A DNA stretch of 12,869 nucleotides from Spirochaetaceae bacterium. Lineage in GTDB: Bacteria; Spirochaetota; Spirochaetia; Treponematales; Breznakiellaceae. Below the pieces are notes generated by a model. It had not been told where the DNA came from and made no database searches. It saw nothing but the letters and a program-made list of their open reading frames with translations. Below are positions 6,074 to 12,613 of this stretch, piece by piece. Numbering within the stretch: the first letter of the stretch is position 1; the number at the start of each line of letters is the position of its first letter. The stretch covers positions 1 through 12,869 of the forward strand of contig JAITNO010000142.1 in assembly GCA_031290405.1 (NCBI GenBank), in the 5' to 3' direction. The position numbers and the translations under genes are program-made.

Positions 6074-6661
6074 CTACCACTGTCTCGGGATGAAATCATA
6101 GTCCCACTCGGCAATCAGGGGGGCTCCCCAGAATCGTCCGGGGACGCCGGTCTCCTGGTCGATGTGGAGCAGATACCCCTGGGCTTCGGGGTTCTGGATA
6201 AGGAAGCGAACCTTGTAGGTTCCCGCGCCGTCGAGCTTCAGGTTGGCCCCGTAGTGGGGGCCGTCGCTGGCGTTCATCGGCATGAAGCTGCCTTCGATCT
6301 TCCAGTCGCCGCCTGTCTTGGCGATTTCATAGCGCACGGTGAGGTAGGGGACGAAATCCCCCGCGCCGAAGCCCAGGCCGTTGTCCTCCAGGGCGCTTAT
6401 GTCCGCCTCCATGTGCATATCGGACTGCGCCTTGGGGAGGTAATTCCCCGTAGGCAGCATATCCACCGGCTGAAAATACACCCCCGCCACGTTGAGGGGG
6501 CCCAATTCAATGTCGTCTCCGATGGGGAACTCTTCGAATCCCGCCTCCTCGGCGACAATGACCACGCTGTCGGGTTTTTTGTCCTCCCGACTGCATCCTA
6601 CGAACGAAATGCCCGCGATGAGGGCAATCCAAAGCAATGTCATCAGTGTTTTGATAGTCAT
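6074..6661 (-). CDS. P19/Tp34-type periplasmic iron-binding lipoprotein
   Basis: This 195-aa protein belongs to the Fe2+ transport family that includes Campylobacter P19 and Treponema pallidum Tp34. It would bind iron (and copper) on the outer face of the inner membrane and work with the adjacent FTR1 permease. Residues 1-22 are a signal peptide with lipobox FVGC, giving a lipidated Cys23. Metal-ligand candidates follow the family pattern: DMHME (His83, Glu85), FMPMNASDGPHYG (Met129, His136) and LLHID (His166). The H-x-E and M-x6-H spacings equal those of P19 His42/Glu44 and Met88/His95. The ATG has AAGGAG 7 bases upstream and lies 30 bases after the FTR1 stop, so both are cotranscribed. Length is about normal for the family. 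Nothing appears truncated. Confidence 0.9.
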   Translation of the reverse strand: MTIKTLMTLLWIALIAGISFVGCSREDKKPDSVVIVAEEAGFEEFPIGDDIELGPLNVAGVYFQPVDMLPTGNYLPKAQSDMHMEADISALEDNGLGFGAGDFVPYLTVRYEIAKTGGDWKIEGSFMPMNASDGPHYGANLKLDGAGTYKVRFLIQNPEAQGYLLHIDQETGVPGRFWGAPLIAEWDYDFIPRQW

Positions 6662-6691
6662 ATGCTTCTCCTTATAAAAAATAAAAATATC

Positions 6692-8275
6692 TCACGACCT
6701 AGGGTCCTGAGTGGGTGAACTGGTTAAGGCGCGGTTCCGCGTGAGCCGCCGGTTTTTCCGTATCTGATGGACGAAGGTCCAGGCTGTCGCGGCCAAGAGC
6801 AACGCCTGGGGGAGGAGGGTTTCCAGCGTCGGGTAGACGCCTAAAAGATCCACGGTGAAGTTCCAGGGCAGCATCGTAACGCCGATGACGTTTCCCTCTT
6901 GCAGCTCCTTGACGCCGGAACCGGTGAAGGCGATGGACATGAGGAAGAGGAGGACGCTGGTGCCCAGGAAGAATGGCTTGAGGGGCAGGCGGAGGCTGAG
7001 GACGCGGATAAGGACGTAAACGACGACGAGCGCGACGGCTCCGACGGCCAGGCCGAGCCAAATCATGTTGAGGTGTTCCTGATTGCCGGCGAGCAGGGCC
7101 TGATAGAAGAGGATGACTTCCGCCCCCTCGCGGAAGACGGCGAGGAAGGCGGCGAAGGCGAGGGAAAACATACTCCCCCGCTCGATGGAGCCTTGCACCT
7201 TTCCTTCTATGTAGGTGGACCAGGCTTCGGCCTCGGACTTGGAGACCATCCAGTTGCTCACATAGAAGAGGACGACGACGGCGAGGAGCATGGTGGCCCC
7301 TTCGATGATCTCCTGGTTCTGTCCGCTGGCCGTACTGGTGAGGGCGCTGAGCAGCGCGGCCATGACGACGCTTAAAACGAGGGCGATGAGGGAGCCCCAG
7401 TAGACGGGCGTCGTCTTTTTCTTGTTCCCGCTTTTTATGAGGTAGGCGACGATGGCCCCCACGATGAGGATGGCTTCAAAGCCTTCGCGCAGGATGATGA
7501 GGAGGGAGGCCAAAAACACCCCCCAGGCGCTTTCCGGCTCGCCGTCCAACGCCTCGGCGTCTTCCTTGAGGTACGAGGCCAGCAGGTCGAGGCTTGCCTT
7601 GACGGCCTCCTCCGCGTCGCCCCGCGTTATGGCCTTTTTCGCGGCGGCAAACTGGTACTCCACGACGCTGGCCCGCTCTCCGGAGAGCCGCGCCATGACG
7701 ATCTTTTCAAACCCGACCTTCTCATAATACTGAAAGTAGGCGACGTCGACCTGATCCTTGGCCCCCTTTGCGTCCCCGGCGCGGTAGACCTGGTAGGCCC
7801 GCTCCAGCACGGCGGCCATCTCGTCCGCCGTCTTTGTCCAGTTGCGCTTCTGGGCGACGGGCTCTTCCTTGCCGTCCAGCCGGTTGGCCGTCACCCGTAG
7901 GAGGTAGGTGAGCTGACCTACATCCTGCTGGGCCTCTTTCTGCGTCTTGTCCCCCCCCAGCGCGTCTTTGACGTACAGGAACCACTCGTCGATGTTCGCG
8001 GCCCGCGCCTCGGAAATGCGCGCGGCGACGTTCCGCCGGAAGTCTCCCTGGTAGCGCTCGGCATAGGCCTTGTCGACAAGGCCCTGGGCGCTCTGCTTGT
8101 CGCCTGAGACGAAACGGTAGTAGGCCTCGTTGAGGAGGCGGCGCATGGCCTCTTCCTCCTGCTGCCAGGCGGAAACGGCGGCCCCTGACGGGGGAGCGTC
8201 CTCCGCGCTGAGGGAAAGCGCGCCTGAAAGGATCAGCGTCAAGATGATGATGGATTGAGTTAACTTTTTCTTCAT
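6692..8275 (-). CDS. FTR1-family iron permease with large periplasmic N-terminal domain
   Basis: This is a predicted inner-membrane high-affinity iron permease. Counting from the ATG at 8275 (527 aa), residues 1-24 are a signal peptide (MKKKLTQS...LSLSA). About residues 40-245 form a charged extracytoplasmic domain made of two similar halves (GDKQSAQGLVDKAYAERYQ and GDAKGAKDQVDVAYFQYYE). The membrane domain follows with about seven helices. It has both REGxE iron-translocation motifs, REGFEA at 263-268 and REGAEV at 382-387. The start is uncertain: no good ribosome binding site precedes 8275, while an ATG at 8293 lies downstream of GGAGG and one at 8317 is also in frame; I prefer 8275 because it gives a clean signal peptide. 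It is first in the iron operon, behind a promoter with two operator-like palindromes. Confidence 0.92.
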   Translation of the reverse strand: MKKKLTQSIIILTLILSGALSLSAEDAPPSGAAVSAWQQEEEAMRRLLNEAYYRFVSGDKQSAQGLVDKAYAERYQGDFRRNVAARISEARAANIDEWFLYVKDALGGDKTQKEAQQDVGQLTYLLRVTANRLDGKEEPVAQKRNWTKTADEMAAVLERAYQVYRAGDAKGAKDQVDVAYFQYYEKVGFEKIVMARLSGERASVVEYQFAAAKKAITRGDAEEAVKASLDLLASYLKEDAEALDGEPESAWGVFLASLLIILREGFEAILIVGAIVAYLIKSGNKKKTTPVYWGSLIALVLSVVMAALLSALTSTASGQNQEIIEGATMLLAVVVLFYVSNWMVSKSEAEAWSTYIEGKVQGSIERGSMFSLAFAAFLAVFREGAEVILFYQALLAGNQEHLNMIWLGLAVGAVALVVVYVLIRVLSLRLPLKPFFLGTSVLLFLMSIAFTGSGVKELQEGNVIGVTMLPWNFTVDLLGVYPTLETLLPQALLLAATAWTFVHQIRKNRRLTRNRALTSSPTQDPRS

Positions 8276-8327
8276 TGCATGTGCGGGGCCCATGGCAGTA
8301 TCCCGCTTCCTCCACATAAGAACGTTG

Positions 8328-8345
8328 TGTTAGCAAATTCTAACA
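8328..8345. promoter_or_regulatory. Operator-like palindrome 1 (TGTTAG-N6-CTAACA)
   Basis: TGTTAG-CAAATT-CTAACA is a perfect 6+6 inverted repeat with a 6-base centre. It lies just downstream of the predicted start of the FTR1 transcript, where a bound repressor would block elongation or escape. The TTAG/CTAA half-sites resemble sites of DtxR/TroR-type metal-dependent repressors, which suits an iron operon. No regulator gene is in the window, so the protein is inferred. Confidence 0.6.
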
Positions 8346-8354
8346 ACGGTTTGA

Positions 8355-8372
8355 TGTTATAATCGGCTAACA
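8355..8372. promoter_or_regulatory. Operator-like palindrome 2 (TGTTAT-N6-CTAACA)
   Basis: TGTTAT-AATCGG-CTAACA has the same architecture as palindrome 1 with one half-site mismatch and begins 27 bp from it. It covers the predicted -10 box and most of the spacer of the FTR1 promoter, a classic position for a repressor that competes with RNA polymerase. Confidence 0.55.
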
Positions 8373-8382
8373 AAAATGTCAA
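8356..8382 (-). promoter_or_regulatory. Promoter of the FTR1 iron operon
   Basis: On the minus strand TTGACA (8382-8377) is followed after 15 bases by TATAAC (8361-8356); TAACAT at 17-base spacing is a weaker alternative -10. The stretch is AT-rich against a GC-rich background and separates the convergently ordered clc gene end from the FTR1 start. Transcription would begin near 8348, giving a leader of about 70 bases that includes palindrome 1. Confidence 0.6.
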
Positions 8383-8437
8383 GCGCCTGAACGATTTTTT
8401 TACGAATTATTTCAAAGATTTTTAGAACGAACGCCCA

Positions 8438-9736
8438 TCATGTCGCATGGGGGGCTTCCCTCCGCAGCAGCCTGTTGAAGAGGACGGCGTAGATGGGGGG
8501 CGAGGCGATAAGCTCGGAGACGACGAAGGCGGAGAAGGCGACGGCGACGAGGCTCATCAGGTGGTTCATGTTAGCCGTCATCTCGAGGACGATGACGATG
8601 GCGGTAACGGGGGCCTTGACGACCGAGGCGAAGAAGCCGGCCATGCCGAGCACGATAAAGTTAAGGTGGAAGTCGGCGTCGATAAGGCCGAAGTGGATAA
8701 GGACGAGGCCGAAAAGCGTACCGGTGAGCGCCCCGCTGGAGAGGAAGGGGATGAAGATGCCGCCGCCGGTGCCGCTGCCCGCCGACAGCGCGCCGAAGCT
8801 CAGTTTGACGGCCAGGAAGATGAGCAGGAGGCGGGGCGTCCAGTCTTCCGTGCCGAGCATTTTGATAAGCTCGTGCCCGCCGCCGGTGGCGTCGAAGAGG
8901 AAGAAGCCGATGGGGACGGAGACGAGGAGGGGGATGATGGGGTGGAAGAGCTCCGGGACGGGGAGCTTTTTGTAAAAGTCCTGGCCGGCGTAGATGAGGC
9001 GTTTGAAGACATCGCCCAGGAACGCGCACACCACGCCGAGCAGGACGAGCCAGGGGAGGGCCGCGTAGGGGAGGACGCCGACGGCGCGGAAGTCGAACGC
9101 CGGCTTCAAGCCGAAGAAAAGCCCGGCGGCGGCGTCCGCGGCGATGGAGGCGCCCATCATGCAGGCGAGGAAGAGGGGCTGAAGCGAGGGGGTGAGCTCT
9201 TCGATGACGAAGAGGACGCCGGAGAGGGGGGCGCTGAACGCGGCGGAAAGCCCGGCGGCGGAGCCCGCGCACACAAGGACGTGTTGCGAGGCCTCCCCAC
9301 GCTTGAAGAGGGACAGGACGGCCAGGGCGACGTAGGCCCCCAGCTGAATGCTCGGGCCTTCCCAGCCGAGCGAAAGCCCCGCTGAAATTGCCATGACGGG
9401 GCAGAGCCATTTGAGGGGCAGCTCCGTCCTCCAGCGGAGCTTTAGCCTCTTTTGCAGATGCGCCTTGACTTCGGGGACGCCGCCGCCGCGAATCAGCGGG
9501 CGGAACTTCGCGCAAAGCCCGATGAGGGCGCCGCCGGCTATCAGCACGACGATCCAGGAGAGGGTCATCTTCGGCGGCGCTTCTTTCAGGTAGGCGTAGA
9601 GCGCCTGCCGCAGGATGTGCGTCTGGCCGAGCGCCATCCGCAGGGACGAGATGACGAGCCCCACGAGGAAGCCCGTCACGATGCTCTGAACGACGAGGGC
9701 CAACCGTGAACGGTACAGGTGCTTAAAGAGCCGCAT
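8438..9736 (-). CDS. CLC-family chloride/proton exchanger
   Basis: This 432-aa inner-membrane protein matches bacterial CLC transporters, which exchange chloride for protons. GWEGPSIQLGAY at 124-135 holds the gating Glu126 (E. coli Glu148). FVIEEL at 176-181 holds Glu180, at the position of the proton-pathway Glu203. GGGIFIP at 324-330 is the third pore motif, and Tyr416 fits the chloride-coordinating Tyr445. Both key glutamates suggest an exchanger, not a channel. The first pore motif is GGGVP (84-88) where E. coli has GSGIP, so the chloride-binding Ser is Gly. No cytoplasmic CBS domain is present. The ATG at 9736 shares a base with the preceding small gene's TGA (TGATG) and lacks its own ribosome binding site, which points to reinitiation. 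Role in acid resistance or ion balance is inferred. Confidence 0.92.
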   Translation of the reverse strand: MRLFKHLYRSRLALVVQSIVTGFLVGLVISSLRMALGQTHILRQALYAYLKEAPPKMTLSWIVVLIAGGALIGLCAKFRPLIRGGGVPEVKAHLQKRLKLRWRTELPLKWLCPVMAISAGLSLGWEGPSIQLGAYVALAVLSLFKRGEASQHVLVCAGSAAGLSAAFSAPLSGVLFVIEELTPSLQPLFLACMMGASIAADAAAGLFFGLKPAFDFRAVGVLPYAALPWLVLLGVVCAFLGDVFKRLIYAGQDFYKKLPVPELFHPIIPLLVSVPIGFFLFDATGGGHELIKMLGTEDWTPRLLLIFLAVKLSFGALSAGSGTGGGIFIPFLSSGALTGTLFGLVLIHFGLIDADFHLNFIVLGMAGFFASVVKAPVTAIVIVLEMTANMNHLMSLVAVAFSAFVVSELIASPPIYAVLFNRLLRREAPHAT

Positions 9737-9855
9737 CAGGGTTCGTTTGACGCGGCTTTCTTTTTCTTCTCATCGCGGTGTTCCACGTAGATAAGTATAA
9801 AAGCAAAAATAAATAAGGGGATGCAAACCGAAAGCATATACACAATAACAAACAT
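9736..9855 (-). CDS. 39-aa single-helix membrane protein coupled to the CLC gene
   Basis: The sequence encodes MFVIVYMLSVCIPLFIFAFI followed by LIYVEHRDEKKKKAASNEP and a TGA. Residues 2-24 form one membrane helix and the tail is basic and cytoplasmic by the positive-inside rule. The ATG at 9855 has AGGAG about 8 bases upstream. The TGA overlaps the CLC start codon as TGATG, so the same ribosome can pass on to the transporter. It is too short for a family assignment. A regulatory subunit of the CLC protein, or simply a translational feeder peptide, are both possible. The ribosome binding site plus the precise overlap make a chance frame unlikely. Confidence 0.7.
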   Translation of the reverse strand: MFVIVYMLSVCIPLFIFAFILIYVEHRDEKKKKAASNEP

Positions 9856-9864
9856 ACACGACTC

Positions 9865-10062
9865 CTATGTTTTTGAGATAAACCACAGACCCAGAGTTAA
9901 CAGGCCTATTGTCAGGGCGCCGCCCGTTACTATAATCACGTATTGCGGCACCGATCCTCTTAGGATGCCGCCCAAAATAAAACTGGCAAAGGTAAGTTTA
10001 GCCATATCAAGGAACACTTTGCCGACATTCTCGTTTACTTGGCGTTTTCTCTCTTCATCCAT
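9865..10062 (-). CDS. 65-aa two-helix membrane protein
   Basis: The 65-aa product begins MDEERKRQVNENVGKVFLDM, a charged amphipathic N-terminus, followed by two membrane helices at about 21-36 (AKLTFASFILGGILRG) and 41-62 (YVIIVTGGALTIGLLTLGLW). The ATG at 10062 is preceded by a very strong AGGAGGAGG, 7 bases away, only 19 bases after the lysS stop. The same frame runs further upstream inside lysS, but this start is clearly the real one. It ends 9 bases before the next small gene. It may belong to a small DUF family of membrane proteins, but I cannot name it with confidence. Function is unknown. Confidence 0.78.
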   Translation of the reverse strand: MDEERKRQVNENVGKVFLDMAKLTFASFILGGILRGSVPQYVIIVTGGALTIGLLTLGLWFISKT

Positions 10063-10081
10063 AATACATCCTCCTCCTTTT

Positions 10082-11671
10082 CTAATACTCCGAAAGAATC
10101 GACAAAAGCCGGCCCTTCTCCACCACCCGCAGGAAGTTGGCGAGGCGCGGCCCCTGGTCTTTGCCGATGAGCGCCTGGTAGGCCGCGCGGAACAGCATCT
10201 TGCCGTCGACCCCGCTCCGCTCCGCCGCCTCGTAGATGGCCGCGGCGCACGCCTTGTCGTCGGCATACTCCTCGATGTGCGCGACAACGCCGTCGCGGAG
10301 CGCCTTCACCGCCCCACACTCCGCCTCGGTCAACGGCGCCTTCTCCCCCGCGCCGCGGAGCTTGAAGCGAAACTCTTCGGGCGCGTCCTCCTCCAGCCAG
10401 TTCACCGCGCACCGGCAACGTTGCACAAGCCGCTCACGCTGCTCGTCCTGCACGTCAGGCAAGGCGGCAATCGTCTTTTCAATGTCGCCGTCGGCAATCT
10501 GGAGGAGGCTGCAGAGATGGCGGAACGGCGCCTGATAGGGAAGTGCCTCTGGGACGGCGCCCGTTTGCGACAACTCGTAAATCCGCCGCTCTTTAAGGAA
10601 GATTTCTTCGCTCTTCGCCGCCTCGGCCTTGAACGCGATGCGCTCCGTCCGGTCGTAATCCTCGTAAATCTTGATAACGTCGAGGTCGAACGAAATCGTA
10701 AACTCCGTGTTCGGGCGCGTCCCCGCAAAGAGGTAGCGGACAAGCTCCGGCGTATAGACGCGGAGCAGCTCCTTCAAGTCCACAACCTCGCCCTTCGAGG
10801 ACGACATTTTGCCGCCCTTCCCCTTAATGCCGATAAAATCATAGCGGAACGTAACCGGCGCGTCGTAACCGTACACCTCCTTGCACACCAGGCGCGCCGT
10901 GTCGAACGACCCCCCCTGACTGTGGTGGTCCTTCCCCGCAGGCTCGAAATCAACCCCCTCGTGCGCCCAGCGCATCGGCCAGTCCACACGCCAGAGGAGT
11001 TTCACCCCCCCGCCCTTCGCGCCCCGCAGGTCCGCCGTCTCAGCGTGGCCGCAGAGATTGCAGCGATAGCTCACGCCCCACTCTCCGTCCCAGCCGTCAA
11101 TCTCCGTGTCGTCGCGCTTGCACGCGCCGCAGAACACGCTGACCGGCCACCACTCACCCTGAATCTTGTGCTCCTCGTCGCGGAATTTATCCAGAATCCG
11201 CCTAAGCTCGTCGCGCTTTTCCAACGCCCGCCTCATCCCGCCGGCATAGAGGCCCGCGCGGTAGCGCTCAGTCTGGTGGAGGAACTCAGGGGCAATCCCC
11301 ACGACGGGGAGCATCGTCTCAACGTCGACCTCGTGGTGCCGCGCATAGCTCGAATCGCGCCCCCAGGGGTCCGGCACCATCGTGATGGGGAAGCGCAAGG
11401 TTTTCTCAAGCTCCTCGCGCTTGGGCATATTGAGCGGCACCTTGCGGAACACATCGTAATCGTCCCACGAATAGATAAAGCGCACCCCCTTGCCCGCGTC
11501 GCGCAACGCGCGCACCACGAGGTCGACCGAAATAATCTCCCGAAAGTTCCCGATATGCACCGTCCCCGACGGCGTAATCCCCGACGCGCAGGTGTAAAGA
11601 GCCTTCTCGCCCTTCTCGCGGATAATTTTTTCCGCAGTTTCGTCCGCCCAATGGGCACTGTTCTTAGCCAT
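10082..11671 (-). CDS. lysS: Lysyl-tRNA synthetase, class I
   Basis: This 529-aa enzyme charges tRNA-Lys with lysine. It is the class I (archaeal-type) form, not the usual bacterial class II, and is found in spirochaetes and some alphaproteobacteria. HIGN at 39-42 is the first ATP-binding motif and KMSSSKG at 288-294 the second. Cys181, Cys184, Cys204 and Cys207 form a CxxC...CxxC zinc knuckle in the insertion between them. The C-terminal helical anticodon-binding part is complete. Homologues begin within a few residues of KNSAHWADE. I chose the ATG at 11671 over a GTG two codons earlier. No ribosome binding site is visible and the -10 box lies 6 bases upstream, which suggests a leaderless message. 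It is first in a four-gene cluster ending in the CLC exchanger. Confidence 0.95.
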   Translation of the reverse strand: MAKNSAHWADETAEKIIREKGEKALYTCASGITPSGTVHIGNFREIISVDLVVRALRDAGKGVRFIYSWDDYDVFRKVPLNMPKREELEKTLRFPITMVPDPWGRDSSYARHHEVDVETMLPVVGIAPEFLHQTERYRAGLYAGGMRRALEKRDELRRILDKFRDEEHKIQGEWWPVSVFCGACKRDDTEIDGWDGEWGVSYRCNLCGHAETADLRGAKGGGVKLLWRVDWPMRWAHEGVDFEPAGKDHHSQGGSFDTARLVCKEVYGYDAPVTFRYDFIGIKGKGGKMSSSKGEVVDLKELLRVYTPELVRYLFAGTRPNTEFTISFDLDVIKIYEDYDRTERIAFKAEAAKSEEIFLKERRIYELSQTGAVPEALPYQAPFRHLCSLLQIADGDIEKTIAALPDVQDEQRERLVQRCRCAVNWLEEDAPEEFRFKLRGAGEKAPLTEAECGAVKALRDGVVAHIEEYADDKACAAAIYEAAERSGVDGKMLFRAAYQALIGKDQGPRLANFLRVVEKGRLLSILSEY

Positions 11672-11677
11672 GCCCAC

Positions 11678-11706
11678 AGTCTAGCGCATTTGAACGGCGC
11701 TGTTAA
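11678..11706 (-). promoter_or_regulatory. Promoter of lysS, leaderless arrangement
   Basis: On the minus strand TTAACA (11706-11701) and TAGACT (11683-11678) are separated by 17 bases, matching the consensus at 5/6 and 4/6. The -10 box ends 6 bases before the lysS ATG, so transcription should start at or next to the ATG. Confidence 0.5.
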
Positions 11707-11800
11707 GCCGGCAGCCGCGCAGAGGAAGGGGGGCGTCCCTGCGCTCCGTACCGTTGCGCGAGTGCGGATCTCATTCCTTGACGTGCGGATTGCAATCTTT

Positions 11801-12412
11801 CTAGGCGCCGCTTTTTCCCAGGACGTATTGTTCAAACAGGTCGCGCAGGCATTCCTCGGTAAGATCGAAGTCGTAGGGGATTTCAACCGTCCTGATAAAG
11901 GGGAACTCCAGCATTTCGGTAAGATATTGAATCTTTGATGCGATCAATTTCTCGGGCGAGCAGCAAGCTATCATTGAGCACGTGTCCTCATCATTATGGA
12001 AGAAAGAAAGAATGAGCCAGCGATCATTGAGGCAGGGGATGGGGGTTTCCATCTTGTCGTGTATTTCCTGGCAGTCGTCCTGCCTCACGTTGGTTGCATT
12101 TTTGAGCAGATGCCTGAAGAGCCAGCCGAGGCCGGTGCAATAGTCCATTACCACAAGCGTTTTGATGGGTTCTTGCCGCAAGTATTCGGCTAGAAGGTCG
12201 CCTTGCCTGGCCCACTCGTCGCCCTTGTAGGGCTCGGCATTCATCTGGGCGTCCCAGAGGGCGTCTTCGGCTTCCTGTTCGGGTGTTTCGCCTTCGTTGT
12301 GAAAAGGGTAAAGTCCCAAGCGCCTGTCGTTGATAAAGAGCGTCCGGGCTTTGAGCTTTCTGTTATAGCGATAGCGGGAGCTGCCGGTTTCTAAAATGAA
12401 TATATAGTCCAT
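11801..12412 (-). CDS. Hypothetical protein (203 aa)
   Basis: I do not recognise the family. From the ATG at 12412 the product is 203 aa, soluble, without signal peptide or membrane helix. Visible features are an N-terminal MDYIFILETGSSRYRYNRKL that looks like a beta strand with a basic turn, an acidic middle (EGETPEQEAEDALWDAQ), KTLVVMDYCTGLGWLFRHLL around residues 84-103, a Cys pair in MIACCSPEKL, and an acidic C-terminus. Gly/Asp-rich DYCTGLGW is faintly like a nucleotide-binding loop, but this is not enough for a call. A longer frame to 12517 exists but would run through the selC promoter and has no better start, so I reject it. No ribosome binding site is seen; a -10-like box lies 6 bases upstream. 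It is divergent from selC. Confidence 0.75.
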   Translation of the reverse strand: MDYIFILETGSSRYRYNRKLKARTLFINDRRLGLYPFHNEGETPEQEAEDALWDAQMNAEPYKGDEWARQGDLLAEYLRQEPIKTLVVMDYCTGLGWLFRHLLKNATNVRQDDCQEIHDKMETPIPCLNDRWLILSFFHNDEDTCSMIACCSPEKLIASKIQYLTEMLEFPFIRTVEIPYDFDLTEECLRDLFEQYVLGKSGA

Positions 12413-12418
12413 TCGACG

Positions 12419-12448
12419 AGTGTAGAATACTAAAATACCCCGCTGCAA
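12419..12448 (-). promoter_or_regulatory. Promoter candidate of the 203-aa gene
   Basis: On the minus strand TTGCAG (12448-12443) and TACACT (12424-12419) are separated by 18 bases, each matching the consensus at 4/6. The -10 box ends 6 bases before the ATG at 12412, the same spacing as in lysS. Confidence 0.4.
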
Positions 12449-12479
12449 GCGGTGGGGCGGCGTCGCGGCGTCGCAGGTC

Positions 12480-12508
12480 TTGACAACAAAACGGGGGCCT
12501 GTTACGGT
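12480..12508 (+). promoter_or_regulatory. Promoter of the tRNA-Sec gene
   Basis: A perfect TTGACA (12480-12485), a 17-base spacer and TACGGT (12503-12508) precede the tRNA. The -10 box is weak (3/6), but its end lies 9 bases from the tRNA 5' end, as expected for a tRNA with a very short leader. Confidence 0.6.
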
Positions 12509-12517
12509 GATTGCCAT

Positions 12518-12611
12518 GGAGGTGAATGTCGCCTGGTGGCGGCTGCGGACTTCAAATCCGTCAAAGGCCGGAAACGTCCTTGGTGAGTTCGATTCTCACA
12601 CGCCTCCGCCA
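12518..12611 (+). tRNA. selC: tRNA-Sec (anticodon TCA)
   Basis: This is the selenocysteine tRNA, 94 bases with encoded CCA. It has the special bacterial architecture. The acceptor stem is 8 bp (12518-12525 with 12600-12607), its eighth pair an A-A mismatch. The D stem is 6 bp (GTCGCC/GGCGGC) with a 4-base loop TGGT. The anticodon arm is GCGGA-CTTCAAA-TCCGT with anticodon TCA at 12552-12554. The long variable arm runs 12562-12582, and the T arm is GTGAG-TTCGATT-CTCAC. The discriminator is G (12608), as in other tRNA-Sec. The 8+5 stacked acceptor/T helix and the long variable arm exclude an ordinary tRNA with a TCA anticodon. It implies that the genome encodes SelA, SelB, SelD and selenoproteins, none of which are visible here. 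Confidence 0.96.
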
Positions 12612-12613
12612 CT

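Noticed and set aside
8447..9385. Plus-strand 312-codon Glu/Asp-rich frame
   Set aside because: Antisense shadow of the CLC gene; highly acidic low-complexity product with no motif.
9821..11938. Plus-strand open frame of 705 codons opposite lysS
   Set aside because: It lies antisense to a clear class I lysyl-tRNA synthetase and two small genes; its Arg/Pro/His-rich product is typical of the antisense of GC-rich coding DNA.
12413..12517. N-terminal extension of the 203-aa protein to 12517
   Set aside because: It would cross the tRNA-Sec promoter, has no ribosome binding site, and the added residues look like translated non-coding DNA.
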